64,000 nucleotides of DNA from positions 1,612,001-1,676,000 of the forward strand of contig NZ_CP045643.1 in assembly GCF_009498275.1 (NCBI RefSeq), in the 5' to 3' direction. The notes under the pieces are model-generated. The model was not told the DNA's origin and made no database searches. It saw nothing but the letters and a program-made list of their open reading frames with translations. This DNA comes from Streptomyces fagopyri (lineage in GTDB: Bacteria > Actinomycetota > Actinomycetes > Streptomycetales > Streptomycetaceae). Shown in pieces: positions 40,790 to 49,548 of the stretch. A program made the position numbers and the translations under genes. Numbering within the stretch: the first letter of the stretch is position 1; every line of letters begins with the position of its first letter.

Positions 40790-43519
40790 ATGACGGTGCA
40801 TCCGGATTCCGTGGGGGAGGACGGCCGGGCCGCGCGGGACCGCTGCTGGTACGCGTGTTCCCCCGAGGAGGTCGTGACGGCCCTCGGTGTCGATCCGGCG
40901 GTCGGGTTCAGCGCGGCGCGGGCCGCCGAACTCCGCACCGCGTACGGCCCCAACGCACTGCCTGAGGAGGAACGGGTCCCGGTCTGGCGCCGGTTCCTCG
41001 CCCAGTACCGCAGCAACATGCAGATCGTCCTGGTGGTCGCCGGGGCGGTCTCGCTGTGCATCAGGGAGTGGACCACCGCGGTCCTGCTCCTCGTGCTGAC
41101 CGTGCTGAACGCCGTCGTGGGCCTGCGTCAGGAGGGCAAGGCCGAGAGCGCGATGAACGCGCTCACATCGATGATGCGCGCCACGGCCCGGGTCCGCAGG
41201 GACGGTTCGGAGGCCGAGATCCCCGCCGAGCAACTCGTTGTCGGCGACATCGTGCTCGTCTCCGCCGGGGACCAGGTGCCGGCGGACGGACGCATCATCG
41301 AGGCCAGCGCCCTGCAGATCGACGAGTCGGCACTCACCGGCGAGAGTGTGCCCGCCGCGAAGGACGCCGGCACACTGCCGGGCGGGCGGCAGTTGCCGCC
41401 GGGCGACCGGACCAACACGTCGTTCATGAACACCCCGGTCACTCATGGCAGCGGTGTGCTGGTGGTGACCGCCATCGGCGCGGACACCGAGCTGGGCAAG
41501 ATCTCCGGAATGCTGTCCGCCACCGAGAGGGAGGTACCGCCGCTCGCCAGGGAACTGGACCGTCTGACGCTGTGGATCACGGCGGCGGCGGGGCTCACCA
41601 TGGTCGTGATGTTCGCCCTGGGGCGCGGCCGGGACCAGGCCTGGGACCTGCTGTTCGTCAGTGCGGTCTCCCTGGCCGTCGCCGCCATTCCGGAGGCGTT
41701 GCCGACGGTGACGCAGGCGATCCTCTCCGTCGGAAGCCTCAACCTGGCGAAACGGAACGCCATCGTGAAGGACTTGCCGTCGGTCGAGACCCTCGCGTTC
41801 ACCTCGGCGATCAACTCGGACAAGACCGGCACCCTCACGATGAACCAGATGACCGCCGTCGAGGTGCTCAGTCCCACCGACAAGTACACCGTCTCCGGCA
41901 CGGGCTACGGACTGGCGGGGAAGGTCCATCATGCCGCGGGGTCCGCCGCGGGCATCGAGGAGGCCATCCTGCCGTTCGTCGTGGCCAGCGACGCGAAGCT
42001 GGTCGACGGGGAGGTGGTGGGCGATCCCACCGAGGGCGCGCTGCTGGTGCTGGCCCACAAGGCGGGTCTGGACACGGACGCCACCAGGGACGGTCTCCCC
42101 CGTGTCGCGACCCTGCCGTTCGACCCGGGCTACAAGCTCATGGCCACCTTCCATTCGGCCGTCGGCGCCTCCGGCCTGCCGGTCGTGCGCTGTTTCGTCA
42201 AAGGCGCCGCACCGGCGGTCATGGCACGGGCCACCACCGCGCTCGCGGCAGGCGGGACCGTCCCCTGGGACGCCGAACTGCTGGGCCGCGCCGAGGCGGA
42301 GACCGAGCGGATGGGCGGCGAGGGCCGCCGGGTGATGGCCGCGGCCACCCGGGACCTCGATCCGGCGGGCTTCGATCCCGACGGCGATCTGCTCGCGTAC
42401 GTCACCGAGTTGCGGATGACCGCTCTCGTCGCCATGGTCGATCCGCCCCGCAAGGAGTCGAAAGCCGCCGTGGCGGACGCCCGGGCGGCACACATCCGGG
42501 TCCGCCTGGTGACGGGCGACGACGTGACCACCGGGGCGGCGATCGCCCGCCAGATCGGCATCCCCGGCGAGGCGGTGCTCGGCGCGGACTTCGCCGCCAT
42601 GAGCGAGCGGGAACGGCTGGCCCGCATCGACGCCATCGGCGTGGTGGGGCGGGTCGCCCCGGAGCACAAGGTGCTGCTCGCCGACACGCTCAAGAAGAGG
42701 GGCGACGTCGTGGCGATGACCGGGGACGGCGTCAACGACGCGCCCGCCATCAAGGCCGCGGACATCGGCATCGCGATGGGCAGCGGCACGGACGTGGCGA
42801 AGACCGCCGGCCGCATGATCCTCTCCGACGACAACTTCGCCACCATCGTCTACGCCGTGGAACAGGGCCGGACGATCTACGACAACCTCACCAAGTACAT
42901 CCGGTTCGTCCTGCTCCTGCTGGTCACCTTCGTCCTGACGTTTCTCGGCGCCACGGTCCTGGACATCGCGGCGGGTGAGCCCTTCACCCCGCCGCAGGTG
43001 CTGTGGATCCACTTCGTGGTCAACGCCTCCTTCGGCTTCGCACTGGGCTTCGACCGGGAGAACCCGGGGCTCATGCGCCGCAGGCCGCGTCCGCGCGGGG
43101 AGTCGGTACTCACCCGGCCCGTGCTCGTCACGGTCGGGCTCGGCGGGCTGGCCATCACCTGTGGTCTGCTCGGGCTGATCAAGCTCGGCCAGGCCCGCTT
43201 CGGCAGTGTCGAGACAGGCCGGTCGGTCGCGTTCACCGCTTTCGCGCTCTGTCTCGTCGTGGCCGCGTTCGAGTGCCGCAGCGAGACCGAATCCGTCCTG
43301 ACGCCGTCCACGTTCGACAGCAGGCAGATGAACTGGGTGGCCCTGGCCCAGCTGGTGCTCTCGGTGCTGGTGACCCAACTCGACGGATTCCGCCGCATCC
43401 TGGGGACGACCTCGATCGACGCCGGTCAGTTCGGGTGGGCGCTGCTGACCGCTGTCGCGCTCTTGCTGGTGTGGGAACTCGGCAAGCTGCTGACCCGCAG
43501 GTACAGAGGCACCGGGTGA
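40790..43519 (+). CDS. P-type cation-transporting ATPase (P2-like)
   Basis: This 909-residue transporter resembles Ca2+/other cation P2 ATPases: actuator motif DESALTGESVP, PEALPT in membrane helix 4, phosphorylated Asp in NSDKTGTLTMNQ, ATP site CFVKGAAPAVM, and hinge TGDGVNDAPAIKAADIGIAM. About ten membrane helices are present. It pumps a cation across the plasma membrane using ATP; the ion is not certain, but the N-terminal domain and PEALP suggest Ca2+ or Mn2+. It is 137 bp behind the PPK2 gene, perhaps co-transcribed with it. Confidence 0.9.
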   Translation: MTVHPDSVGEDGRAARDRCWYACSPEEVVTALGVDPAVGFSAARAAELRTAYGPNALPEEERVPVWRRFLAQYRSNMQIVLVVAGAVSLCIREWTTAVLLLVLTVLNAVVGLRQEGKAESAMNALTSMMRATARVRRDGSEAEIPAEQLVVGDIVLVSAGDQVPADGRIIEASALQIDESALTGESVPAAKDAGTLPGGRQLPPGDRTNTSFMNTPVTHGSGVLVVTAIGADTELGKISGMLSATEREVPPLARELDRLTLWITAAAGLTMVVMFALGRGRDQAWDLLFVSAVSLAVAAIPEALPTVTQAILSVGSLNLAKRNAIVKDLPSVETLAFTSAINSDKTGTLTMNQMTAVEVLSPTDKYTVSGTGYGLAGKVHHAAGSAAGIEEAILPFVVASDAKLVDGEVVGDPTEGALLVLAHKAGLDTDATRDGLPRVATLPFDPGYKLMATFHSAVGASGLPVVRCFVKGAAPAVMARATTALAAGGTVPWDAELLGRAEAETERMGGEGRRVMAAATRDLDPAGFDPDGDLLAYVTELRMTALVAMVDPPRKESKAAVADARAAHIRVRLVTGDDVTTGAAIARQIGIPGEAVLGADFAAMSERERLARIDAIGVVGRVAPEHKVLLADTLKKRGDVVAMTGDGVNDAPAIKAADIGIAMGSGTDVAKTAGRMILSDDNFATIVYAVEQGRTIYDNLTKYIRFVLLLLVTFVLTFLGATVLDIAAGEPFTPPQVLWIHFVVNASFGFALGFDRENPGLMRRRPRPRGESVLTRPVLVTVGLGGLAITCGLLGLIKLGQARFGSVETGRSVAFTAFALCLVVAAFECRSETESVLTPSTFDSRQMNWVALAQLVLSVLVTQLDGFRRILGTTSIDAGQFGWALLTAVALLLVWELGKLLTRRYRGTG

Positions 43520-43607
43520 GGCCGGCGCAGGCCCCGACTCTCTCCGTTCTCCCGTCTCCCGTCTCCGGTCTCCTGACGGGGACGCCCGGAGTGGCCGGTC
43601 CCGCTGG

Positions 43608-44432
43608 TCAGTGGTCCGAGTCCCTGGTCCGACGAGGGGAGACCTGCTCCCTGGCTGTGCGCCATCGCGACCGGGTCTGCTCGACCACGCTGTCCCATTG
43701 CCGCCGTACCTCGTGGTCGGACGGACGGTGGCCCTGACGAATGCGGCCGAGTTCGTCGCGTACCTCTCGTCCGAGTGCCGCCGACGCGACGGTGACGAGC
43801 ATGACCGCGAAGATGGCCGAGATCATCGCGAAGACGGCACCGACCACTCCGTAGCGGGAGGCGTAGGAGTTGAACAGACGCGGCAGGTAGATCCTCGCGC
43901 CGGCCGAACAGGCCGCCGTCAGGACGGCCGCGGTGATGCCGAAGGGAAGCAGGTCCGGAGGGTCGATCCGCTTCGCCGACAGGATCCAGCCGCTCCACAC
44001 GAGGAACGCGGCGGTCACCAGTGCCTGTCCCACCGCGGCCGCCAGGCGGGTCCCGCCCCCGCCATCGACCGCGGAGAGCAGTCCGTTGACCACCGCGTAG
44101 CCACCGAGGGTGAGGATCCACCACAGGCCCTTGCGCGTGGTGCGCACGCCGAGGGGCTTCAGTTCCCACGCCTGTTCGAAGAGTCGCTGCGAGGCGCGCG
44201 CGAAGCTCAGGACGGAAATCGTCAGGAACACCACTCCGAAGACGCCCACGCTCACACCCGCGCCTTCGGCGGGGGAGAAGAGGGAGTCGACCGCGGTGGC
44301 GCCGGCCCCGGTGAGCCCGTAGCGCTTGATGATGCGCTCCGCGGCGTCGTAGTGGACGAAGTTGCTCAGGACGGCGCCCACGAGGAGGGAGAGCGGGACC
44401 AATGTCGTCAGCGCGCTGGATGCCAGCGCCAT
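43608..44432 (-). CDS. YihY/BrkB family membrane protein, N-terminus unresolved
   Basis: From ATG 44432 this gives 274 residues with the family's membrane helices (ALTTLVPLSLLVGAVLSNF, YGVVGAVFAMISAIFAVMLV). The same frame stays open and protein-like upstream to a TAG at 44592-44594, encoding FWLRPAFALRVVNRFQKIAG and GFDRS, as expected for the real N-terminus. No ATG, GTG or TTG occurs in those ~52 codons. Either an unusual start codon is used, a base error hides the start, or the gene has lost its start. It is a paralogue of the protein at 17350-18303. Confidence 0.75.
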   Translation of the reverse strand: MALASSALTTLVPLSLLVGAVLSNFVHYDAAERIIKRYGLTGAGATAVDSLFSPAEGAGVSVGVFGVVFLTISVLSFARASQRLFEQAWELKPLGVRTTRKGLWWILTLGGYAVVNGLLSAVDGGGGTRLAAAVGQALVTAAFLVWSGWILSAKRIDPPDLLPFGITAAVLTAACSAGARIYLPRLFNSYASRYGVVGAVFAMISAIFAVMLVTVASAALGREVRDELGRIRQGHRPSDHEVRRQWDSVVEQTRSRWRTAREQVSPRRTRDSDH

Positions 44433-44811
44433 CGAGCGGTCGAACCCGGCGATCTTCTGGAAGCGGTTGACGACCCGCAGGGCGAATGCGGGACGCAGCC
44501 AGAACGTCAGCGTCCTGACGAGGCGTTCGCGGTTGATCCTCGCCGCCCTGCCCTCCCCGAGAAGATCGGAACCTGTCGTGGCCGCGCGAGCCTAACGGAC
44601 GGTCGTGGGGCGGACGGAGGGCGACACGCACGCCTCGCTCGAAGGGCCGTGAGCCACAACCCGTGAAGACCGTCACCTCCGGTGCGCCCGTCGGCGGAAT
44701 CCCACCACGAGCCTCTTGCGCGTGCCTGTGTCCGGTCTGCTCCGAGACAGCGGACACGGCGGCCCTGAGGGGGTCGCGGTCCAAGGGCGGGCGGGGACGT
44801 CGGTGATCAGT
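44433..44811. other. Spacer containing the coding-like 5' extension of the YihY gene
   Basis: 44433-44591 reads as the N-terminal part of the YihY protein but without a start codon. The remaining ~220 bases up to the ANTAR gene contain no recognisable gene or strong hairpin. Confidence 0.5.
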
Positions 44812-45171
44812 TCACGGGCACCCGTGCTCGGGCGTGGCACCGGAGTCGCGCCGTCGTCTGCGCAGGGCGTCATCCAGTTCGTCACGGACCGGGGCGGGCA
44901 TCGGGTGGCCCTGGGGCCAGCCGATGACGAGGTCGGCGACCTCCCGCACCGTGATGTCACTGTGCCGCGACACCTCGCGCAGGATCTCCCACCCGCTGCC
45001 GGCCGAGAGCCTGTGGAGAGCGATAAGGACGCCGATGGCCTGGTCGACGACCGCGTGGGAGTCGAGGGCCTGGTGGAGCCGCGCGTTCTCCGCTCTGAGA
45101 CGCGCAACGGTCGCGGCCCGCTCACCCTCCGGCGGGCACGGCTGAGTTCGTCGTTCACGAGGCAGGGACAC
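44812..45171 (-). CDS. ANTAR domain protein
   Basis: This 119-residue protein has a short coiled region (ATVARLRAENARLHQALDSH) and an ANTAR RNA-binding domain (VVDQAIGVLIALHRLSAGSG, DITVREVADLVIGWPQG). ANTAR proteins bind paired RNA hexaloops and prevent transcription termination. No GAF or receiver domain is fused, so it is either constitutive or works with a partner. GTG at 45171 follows AGGA six bases upstream. Targets are unknown. Confidence 0.85.
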   Translation of the reverse strand: MSLPRERRTQPCPPEGERAATVARLRAENARLHQALDSHAVVDQAIGVLIALHRLSAGSGWEILREVSRHSDITVREVADLVIGWPQGHPMPAPVRDELDDALRRRRRDSGATPEHGCP

Positions 45172-45271
45172 GGCACGTCCTACGGCGGTATCAGGGGCTT
45201 TTCACTACAGCTGCCCTGTCCGCACACGGTAAGACCACCTGATGCGCACCGGGATCCCCTGCGGGACGCCG

Positions 45272-45574
45272 TCAGGGGCGACGCTGACGGCCGACTCGAC
45301 GGAGTGCGTCGAACAGGGTGCCGTTGCCGTGACCGGCGCCCGGACCACACCACGTCACTCCGCGGGCCCGCGAACAGCAGCTCCGTCGGCCTTCCACGGC
45401 ACCCTCCTCGCAGGACCCCGCCATGGACGCGGGCCATCGGGGCGGCCACTCGGCGCCCGCCGCCGACAATCCCGGGAGCCGCCCGAGCGGCCTGTCGTGG
45501 CCGGCCGTGACGCCCAGCGCGGCGACACGCGGCTGGGCCAGGAAGGCTTCGCGTTCTTCGCGTGAGAGTGCCAT
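45272..45574 (-). pseudogene. Truncated N-terminus of a PPOX (pyridoxamine phosphate oxidase-like) protein
   Basis: ATG 45574 begins MALSREEREAFLAQPRVAAL and GVTAGHDRPL, very like the start of actinobacterial PPOX/F420-type flavoproteins. After about 30 residues the family pattern (usually a PLTVPIWY-type strand and FMN-binding residues) disappears, and the frame continues as low-complexity sequence to 45272. I take it as a remnant of a degraded gene; the identification rests on the N-terminal motif alone. Confidence 0.4.
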
Positions 45575-45685
45575 GCGTCCGACTGCAGGTCCGGGTACCG
45601 ACAGCGTCCTCGTGGGCGGACGGCCCGGTGGAGGTGCGGTGCGGCTACTCGGCCACTCCGGGTGTCGGCCTCTCGGCCACTCCGT

Positions 45686-45721
45686 CTTCTTCGCCTTCTT
45701 CGCCTTCTTCGCCTTCTTCGC
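45686..45721. repeat. Four perfect CTTCTTCGC 9-mers
   Basis: The nonamer is repeated four times without error (36 bp). It lies in a gene-poor segment between the PPOX remnant and the PRC-barrel gene and is a likely slippage site. Confidence 0.8.
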
Positions 45722-45858
45722 TCAGCGGATGCCGAAGAGGGCGATGACCCGGGCCGGGGTGCGGAGGGTGTCGGAGGCGATGGGGGAACGTGCGACCAGC
45801 ACATATCGGACCGATGAGGAAAGGCCGGGCCGGGTGGACAACCGTCCACCACGCGCGA

Positions 45859-45897
45859 GGGCGGGGGCGACAACCGTCCCGGTTGTCGCCCCCGCCC
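45859..45897 (-). terminator. Strong terminator after PRC-barrel paralogue 2
   Basis: A perfect 16-bp stem (45859-45874 with 45882-45897) with loop CGTCCCG lies 25 bases past the stop. A smaller hairpin, GGTGGAC/GTCCACC (45833-45850), follows. Confidence 0.85.
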
Positions 45898-45921
45898 CGA
45901 AAACGTCGCGGCGCCGCCCCG

Positions 45922-46275
45922 TCAGAAGCCCTGCGGGCCGCCGTAATAGCCACCCAGCTGCCGGTGGTAGTCGGCGTCGCCCAGGTGCTTCTGCCTGTCG
46001 AACTCGGGAGCGTTCTTGATCTGCTCCTTGGTCTGGTCGACGTAGATCTTCTGGTCGTCCACGTCGACGCGGTTGACCGTGCCCGCCGGCAGAAGAACTT
46101 CCTTGCCGAAGATCCACGGGCCGGTGTCGACCACGAGGTAGGAGGAGTCGACCTCGTCCGAGTGCTTGTCGACCTTGCCGATGGAACCGTCCACGGCCTC
46201 GACCTTGTAACCCGTCAGGACGGCGCCTTCAAGACGGCCGGACGTCTCGCGGTATCCCCACACATTGTCAGACAT
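45922..46275 (-). CDS. PRC-barrel domain protein, paralogue 2
   Basis: This 117-residue protein has the same length and architecture as the one at 26774-27127 (MSDNVWGYRETSG, YKVEAVDGSIGKVDKHSDEV, LVVDTGPWIFGKEVLLPAGT, QKIYVDQTKEQIKNAPEFD). ATG at 46275 has AAGGGG six bases upstream; the ATG at 46290 would overlap that site. An ATTTCG/CGAAAT inverted repeat (46291-46296 with 46306-46311) lies just upstream. It is divergent from the third paralogue. Confidence 0.87.
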   Translation of the reverse strand: MSDNVWGYRETSGRLEGAVLTGYKVEAVDGSIGKVDKHSDEVDSSYLVVDTGPWIFGKEVLLPAGTVNRVDVDDQKIYVDQTKEQIKNAPEFDRQKHLGDADYHRQLGGYYGGPQGF

Positions 46276-46465
46276 GAAAAACCCCTTCATATTTCGACAA
46301 CGATCCGAAATTCAACAGCCTTTGCGCTTCTGGATCTTCCGGACCCTCGAAAAGGCGAGTGCCCCCGGGACCGGTCCCCACACCCACCGAATCCGGCGGT
46401 CGGCCGCGACTCCGCCCGAGCCCTCCCCGATGAGATCGCGACCAGTCACTCTCCCGCGCGGTGCA

Positions 46466-46490
46466 GTTTGGGGTCGTGGCGGTCGGGCAT
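46466..46490 (+). promoter_or_regulatory. SigB-like promoter before PRC-barrel paralogue 3
   Basis: GTTT (46466-46469), 15 bases and GGGCAT (46485-46490) resemble GNNT-N15-GGGTAT with one deviation (C for T). It is 84 bases upstream of the start at 46574. Confidence 0.4.
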
Positions 46491-46573
46491 CCGCAATGGG
46501 GGCGGTGGGCGAGCGGCGCGCATTCCGCCCTCCGCGGCCCTCTTCACCTGCCGACGAAGGGATGGAACTCGTC

Positions 46574-46945
46574 ATGAGCGCGACGGTCTGGGAATACCCT
46601 GAGAATGCCGGATACACGGCCGGTACAAGCCTGGACGGCTTCAAGGTCGAAGCGACGGACGGGAGCGTCGGTAAGGTCGAGAAGCATTTCGAGGACGCCG
46701 AATTCATTGAAGGCACCGAAGCCGCGTACCTCGTGGTGAACACCAGTACATGGCTCTTCGGAAAACTGTGCCTGCTCCCCGCCGGAGTAATCCGGGGTAT
46801 GGACACGGACGGCCAGAAGATCTACATCGGGCTCACGCGGGAACAGATCGAGGGCGCTCCCGGATTCAACGAGGACAAACACCTCCGCGACGCGGAGTAC
46901 CACCGGATCATCGGCGCCTACTACGACCGCCACCTGCGGCGCTGA
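46574..46945 (+). CDS. PRC-barrel domain protein, paralogue 3
   Basis: This 123-residue protein is a more divergent PRC-barrel member (LDGFKVEATDGSVGKVEKHF, LVVNTSTWLFGKLCLLPAGV, QKIYIGLTREQIEGAPGFNE, HLRDAEYHRIIGAYYDRH). A ~6-residue insertion (FIEGTEA) precedes the strand AAYLVVNT. ATG at 46574 is chosen by alignment with the paralogues; an in-frame ATG at 46562 is possible. It ends 37 bp from the convergent gene at 46983. Probably a stress protein, judging from its promoter and relatives. Confidence 0.85.
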   Translation: MSATVWEYPENAGYTAGTSLDGFKVEATDGSVGKVEKHFEDAEFIEGTEAAYLVVNTSTWLFGKLCLLPAGVIRGMDTDGQKIYIGLTREQIEGAPGFNEDKHLRDAEYHRIIGAYYDRHLRR

Positions 46946-46982
46946 GGCCGGCCACCGCGTCCGGCCGTCAGGCGTCGAGCCG

Positions 46983-47366
46983 TCAGGCGTTCGTGAGCGT
47001 CACCTGCATGTCGATCTCCTGGTCTCCGGACACCGACCCGGCGATCTGTACGTCGAACGCAGAAGCGAGCGCCTCGCACATATGACCGACGGCCACCGGG
47101 CCACCCTGAAGGTCCACGAGAACGGTCCCGGCCAGGGAGACGTCCGGGGAGAGTACGGCGCCGTGCGGGACAGCGAAGGCCGCTGTCCAGGTGTCCACGC
47201 GGACCCCCGTGTCGTGATGCGGCTCGTCGTGTCCGCCTTCGGGCGTCAACCGCGCACCCAGGGTCCGGAGCACGGTGTCGGCGTCCTCGACGGAACAGGA
47301 TCCCAGGACGACCTGTACCAGGTCGGGGGTGGCGGCCTGGCCGGCCGATGTCGATGTGTCGTTCAC
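46983..47366 (-). CDS. Conserved-looking protein of unknown function
   Basis: This 127-residue soluble protein (DLVQVVLGSCSVEDADTVLR, VDTWTAAFAVPHGAVLSPDV, TVLVDLQGGPVAVGHMCEAL, DQEIDMQVTLTNA) has alternating strands and helices and no signal peptide. The GTG start at 47366 has GAGGA five bases upstream. Codon usage is typical of the neighbourhood, so I believe it is a gene. I do not recognise the family. It is convergent with PRC-barrel paralogue 3. Confidence 0.65.
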   Translation of the reverse strand: MNDTSTSAGQAATPDLVQVVLGSCSVEDADTVLRTLGARLTPEGGHDEPHHDTGVRVDTWTAAFAVPHGAVLSPDVSLAGTVLVDLQGGPVAVGHMCEALASAFDVQIAGSVSGDQEIDMQVTLTNA

Positions 47367-47820
47367 AGTGTCCTCGCTCTTCTTCCGGGCGGCGTCGAGC
47401 ACGCTCCACGCGTGAGGCGCGTGGCCCCGGCCTCTCCGGCCGGGCGCAGGATCGGTCGGAGATGACGGCGCGGCCGAAGCCGGTCCGCTCCGCCGTGGCC
47501 ATGCGCTCGACGAGGGTGGCGGGCCCGGCCCTCTCGGCCATCACCGCACAACCCATACGAACCATATATTCCGCATAGCCCATTTTCGCGCCCTGACACA
47601 TCCGGGGCGGGCGGATGGGTTCGACGGCCGAAGCGGTGACGGGCGGGGCCGTGTCCGCGGTCGGCGTGAGCGTCGGCGTCAGGCCGCGCGGGCGGCTACC
47701 CGGTGTCGAGACCCGGCACCGGGACGCCGGCCGCGGGGGCGGCATGTCCGTGCCGTCCCACGTCACCCGTTCGGGACATGGGACGGCACGGATGACAACA
47801 CCCGCCGACGTGCGGGGAGT
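47367..47820. other. Gene-free stretch
   Basis: It contains the promoter of the gene ending at 46983 and, at its right end, the terminator of the GT39 gene. No further gene or repeat was recognised. Confidence 0.5.
47747..47792 (-). terminator. Terminator after the GT39 gene
   Basis: TCCGTGCCGTCCCA (47747-47760) and its perfect complement (47779-47792) form a 14-bp stem with an inner CCCG/CGGG hairpin, 28 bases past the stop. Confidence 0.8.
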
Positions 47821-49410
47821 TCACTTCGCCGGGACGTCTTCTCCTCGCAGGGTGACCGCGGTGAGGTGGTAGAAGCGCGGCCAGAGCTGCGGCCAGGGGT
47901 GCCGCGGGCCCCGGCACAGCCAAATGGCCTGCCCCCGGTTCAGGTTGGGCACGTGCAGGTGGTTGTCGACCGTACCGACCCTGCGGACGCTCTCGAAGAA
48001 CCCGTCCAGGTACGGCTTGTCCGCGCCGACGTAGATGACGCTCGTCACGCTGTCCGCCGGGCGTCCGAAGTACCAGTAGCCCCGATGACCGCTGTACGCC
48101 GGGGGAAGGTGACGAGCGGGACCGTAGCGGTCCAGGGCGCTGGCCTGTTGGTAGCCGTCGGTGACGACAGCCGTGTTCTCGCGGGTGCTGCCGGGCAGGG
48201 AGCTGTAGATGCCGGCCACGGTGTCCGCCATCTCCGGCCACCCGACCATGTCCTTCGACAGGCCGTCCGGCATCCGCTTCAGCGCGGAGTCGGGATACAT
48301 CGGAAGCATGACCGGTACGAGCGCGAGGGAGAGGAGGGAGACGGGAACGGCGATCCACTTCCACGGGCGACGGGACGTCTTCCCCGCGAAGTCGACCGCC
48401 GCTGCGGCCAGGGGAATGACCAGGTAACCGGCGAGGTAGTACGCGCGGCCGTCGGTGAGCGCGTAGGTGAGCGCGATGCCCAGAACGCTCCAGCCGAGGA
48501 CGCGGTAGTCGCGGCGGGCCGACCGTCCGATCAGTTTCACCATGCCGTGCACGAGGAAGATCGATCCCGCGATGCCGCAGATGGACAGGACGGCGGCGAT
48601 GAAACCGAAGCCGCCTGCTCCGGCGTCCTCGACCTCCTTGGCGATCACCTTGGTCATGTCGACCTGGGGCCAGCCGTGTTGTGCCTGCCACACGAGGCCG
48701 GGGACGGCCGCGGCGGCCACGATGCCCGCGCCGATCCAGAACTTGGGGCGCCGCACGATGCCCCTGGGCCCGAAGACCAGGGCGCAGAGGACGAAGACGA
48801 CCCAGAAGCTCGCGCTGACGAACTTGACCTGCAGCTCCACGGCGGTGACGAGGGCGATCGCCAGGAACACGCGGTCGTCCCGCAGCCGGATCCACCGGAT
48901 GAGCAGCCAGGCCGTGCAGGCGGCCAGGTTGATGTCGAGACCGCCGGTCGCGAGGACGTGGCCGGTCATCAGGGTGGCCGGAGTCACCGCGTAGACGACG
49001 GCGGCGAGGACCTGGGCGGTCCGTCGGCCGCCCAGCTCCCGTGCCGCGAGCGCCGACACCACCACTCCCCCGCCGGCGGCAAGAGCCGGCAGCAGACGCA
49101 GGGCCACCAGCGAACCGTTGGTGAGGTATTCGATTCCCTGGGCCAGCAGGGGCACGAGGGGTGGCTGGTCGACGTATCCCCAGGCGGGACGCTTTCCGGC
49201 GGCGATGAAGTACAACTCGTCGCTGAAGAAGCCGAATCTGTCGCTCACCAGCAGGAGAACGACGACGACGGTTCCGGCGACGGCGAGGACCGGCCTTCTC
49301 GCGAGGGGAGCGAGGGGGGACGGAACCTCATGACCGACCTGCCGGTCGTTCGCGGGAGGGTGAAGGACGTGGGGCGCCTTCTCGTTTCGCGGAATGGTCA
49401 GATCCACCAT
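47821..49410 (-). CDS. GT39-type membrane glycosyltransferase (ArnT/PMT-like)
   Basis: This 529-residue polytopic membrane protein has the acidic DE motif in the first extracytoplasmic loop (FGFFSDELYFIAAGKRPAWG, then YVDQPPLVPLL). About 11 membrane helices and a C-terminal soluble domain follow (SSLPGSTRENTAVVTDGYQQ, WLCRGPRHPWPQLWP). The family transfers sugars from polyprenyl-phosphate carriers to proteins or lipids at the outer face. ATG 49410 lies only one base from GAGGAG, so GTG 49407 may be the true start. Acceptor and sugar are unknown. Confidence 0.87.
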   Translation of the reverse strand: MVDLTIPRNEKAPHVLHPPANDRQVGHEVPSPLAPLARRPVLAVAGTVVVVLLLVSDRFGFFSDELYFIAAGKRPAWGYVDQPPLVPLLAQGIEYLTNGSLVALRLLPALAAGGGVVVSALAARELGGRRTAQVLAAVVYAVTPATLMTGHVLATGGLDINLAACTAWLLIRWIRLRDDRVFLAIALVTAVELQVKFVSASFWVVFVLCALVFGPRGIVRRPKFWIGAGIVAAAAVPGLVWQAQHGWPQVDMTKVIAKEVEDAGAGGFGFIAAVLSICGIAGSIFLVHGMVKLIGRSARRDYRVLGWSVLGIALTYALTDGRAYYLAGYLVIPLAAAAVDFAGKTSRRPWKWIAVPVSLLSLALVPVMLPMYPDSALKRMPDGLSKDMVGWPEMADTVAGIYSSLPGSTRENTAVVTDGYQQASALDRYGPARHLPPAYSGHRGYWYFGRPADSVTSVIYVGADKPYLDGFFESVRRVGTVDNHLHVPNLNRGQAIWLCRGPRHPWPQLWPRFYHLTAVTLRGEDVPAK

Positions 49411-49548
49411 GCTCCTCGATCATGGAGGCACATGAAACCTCAGGTGCCCATGAACAGGTCGTTGCGCGCTAAATTAAATCGGCTCAACGCAGTATGCGAG
49501 GCGACACGGTGGTCCTCATGGGCAGGCCGGGACACCCTAAGGAAATTT

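Noticed and set aside
40649..43378. A 909-codon minus-strand frame opposite the P-type ATPase
   Set aside because: The real gene has all P-type ATPase motifs; the antisense frame is an effect of GC-rich third positions.
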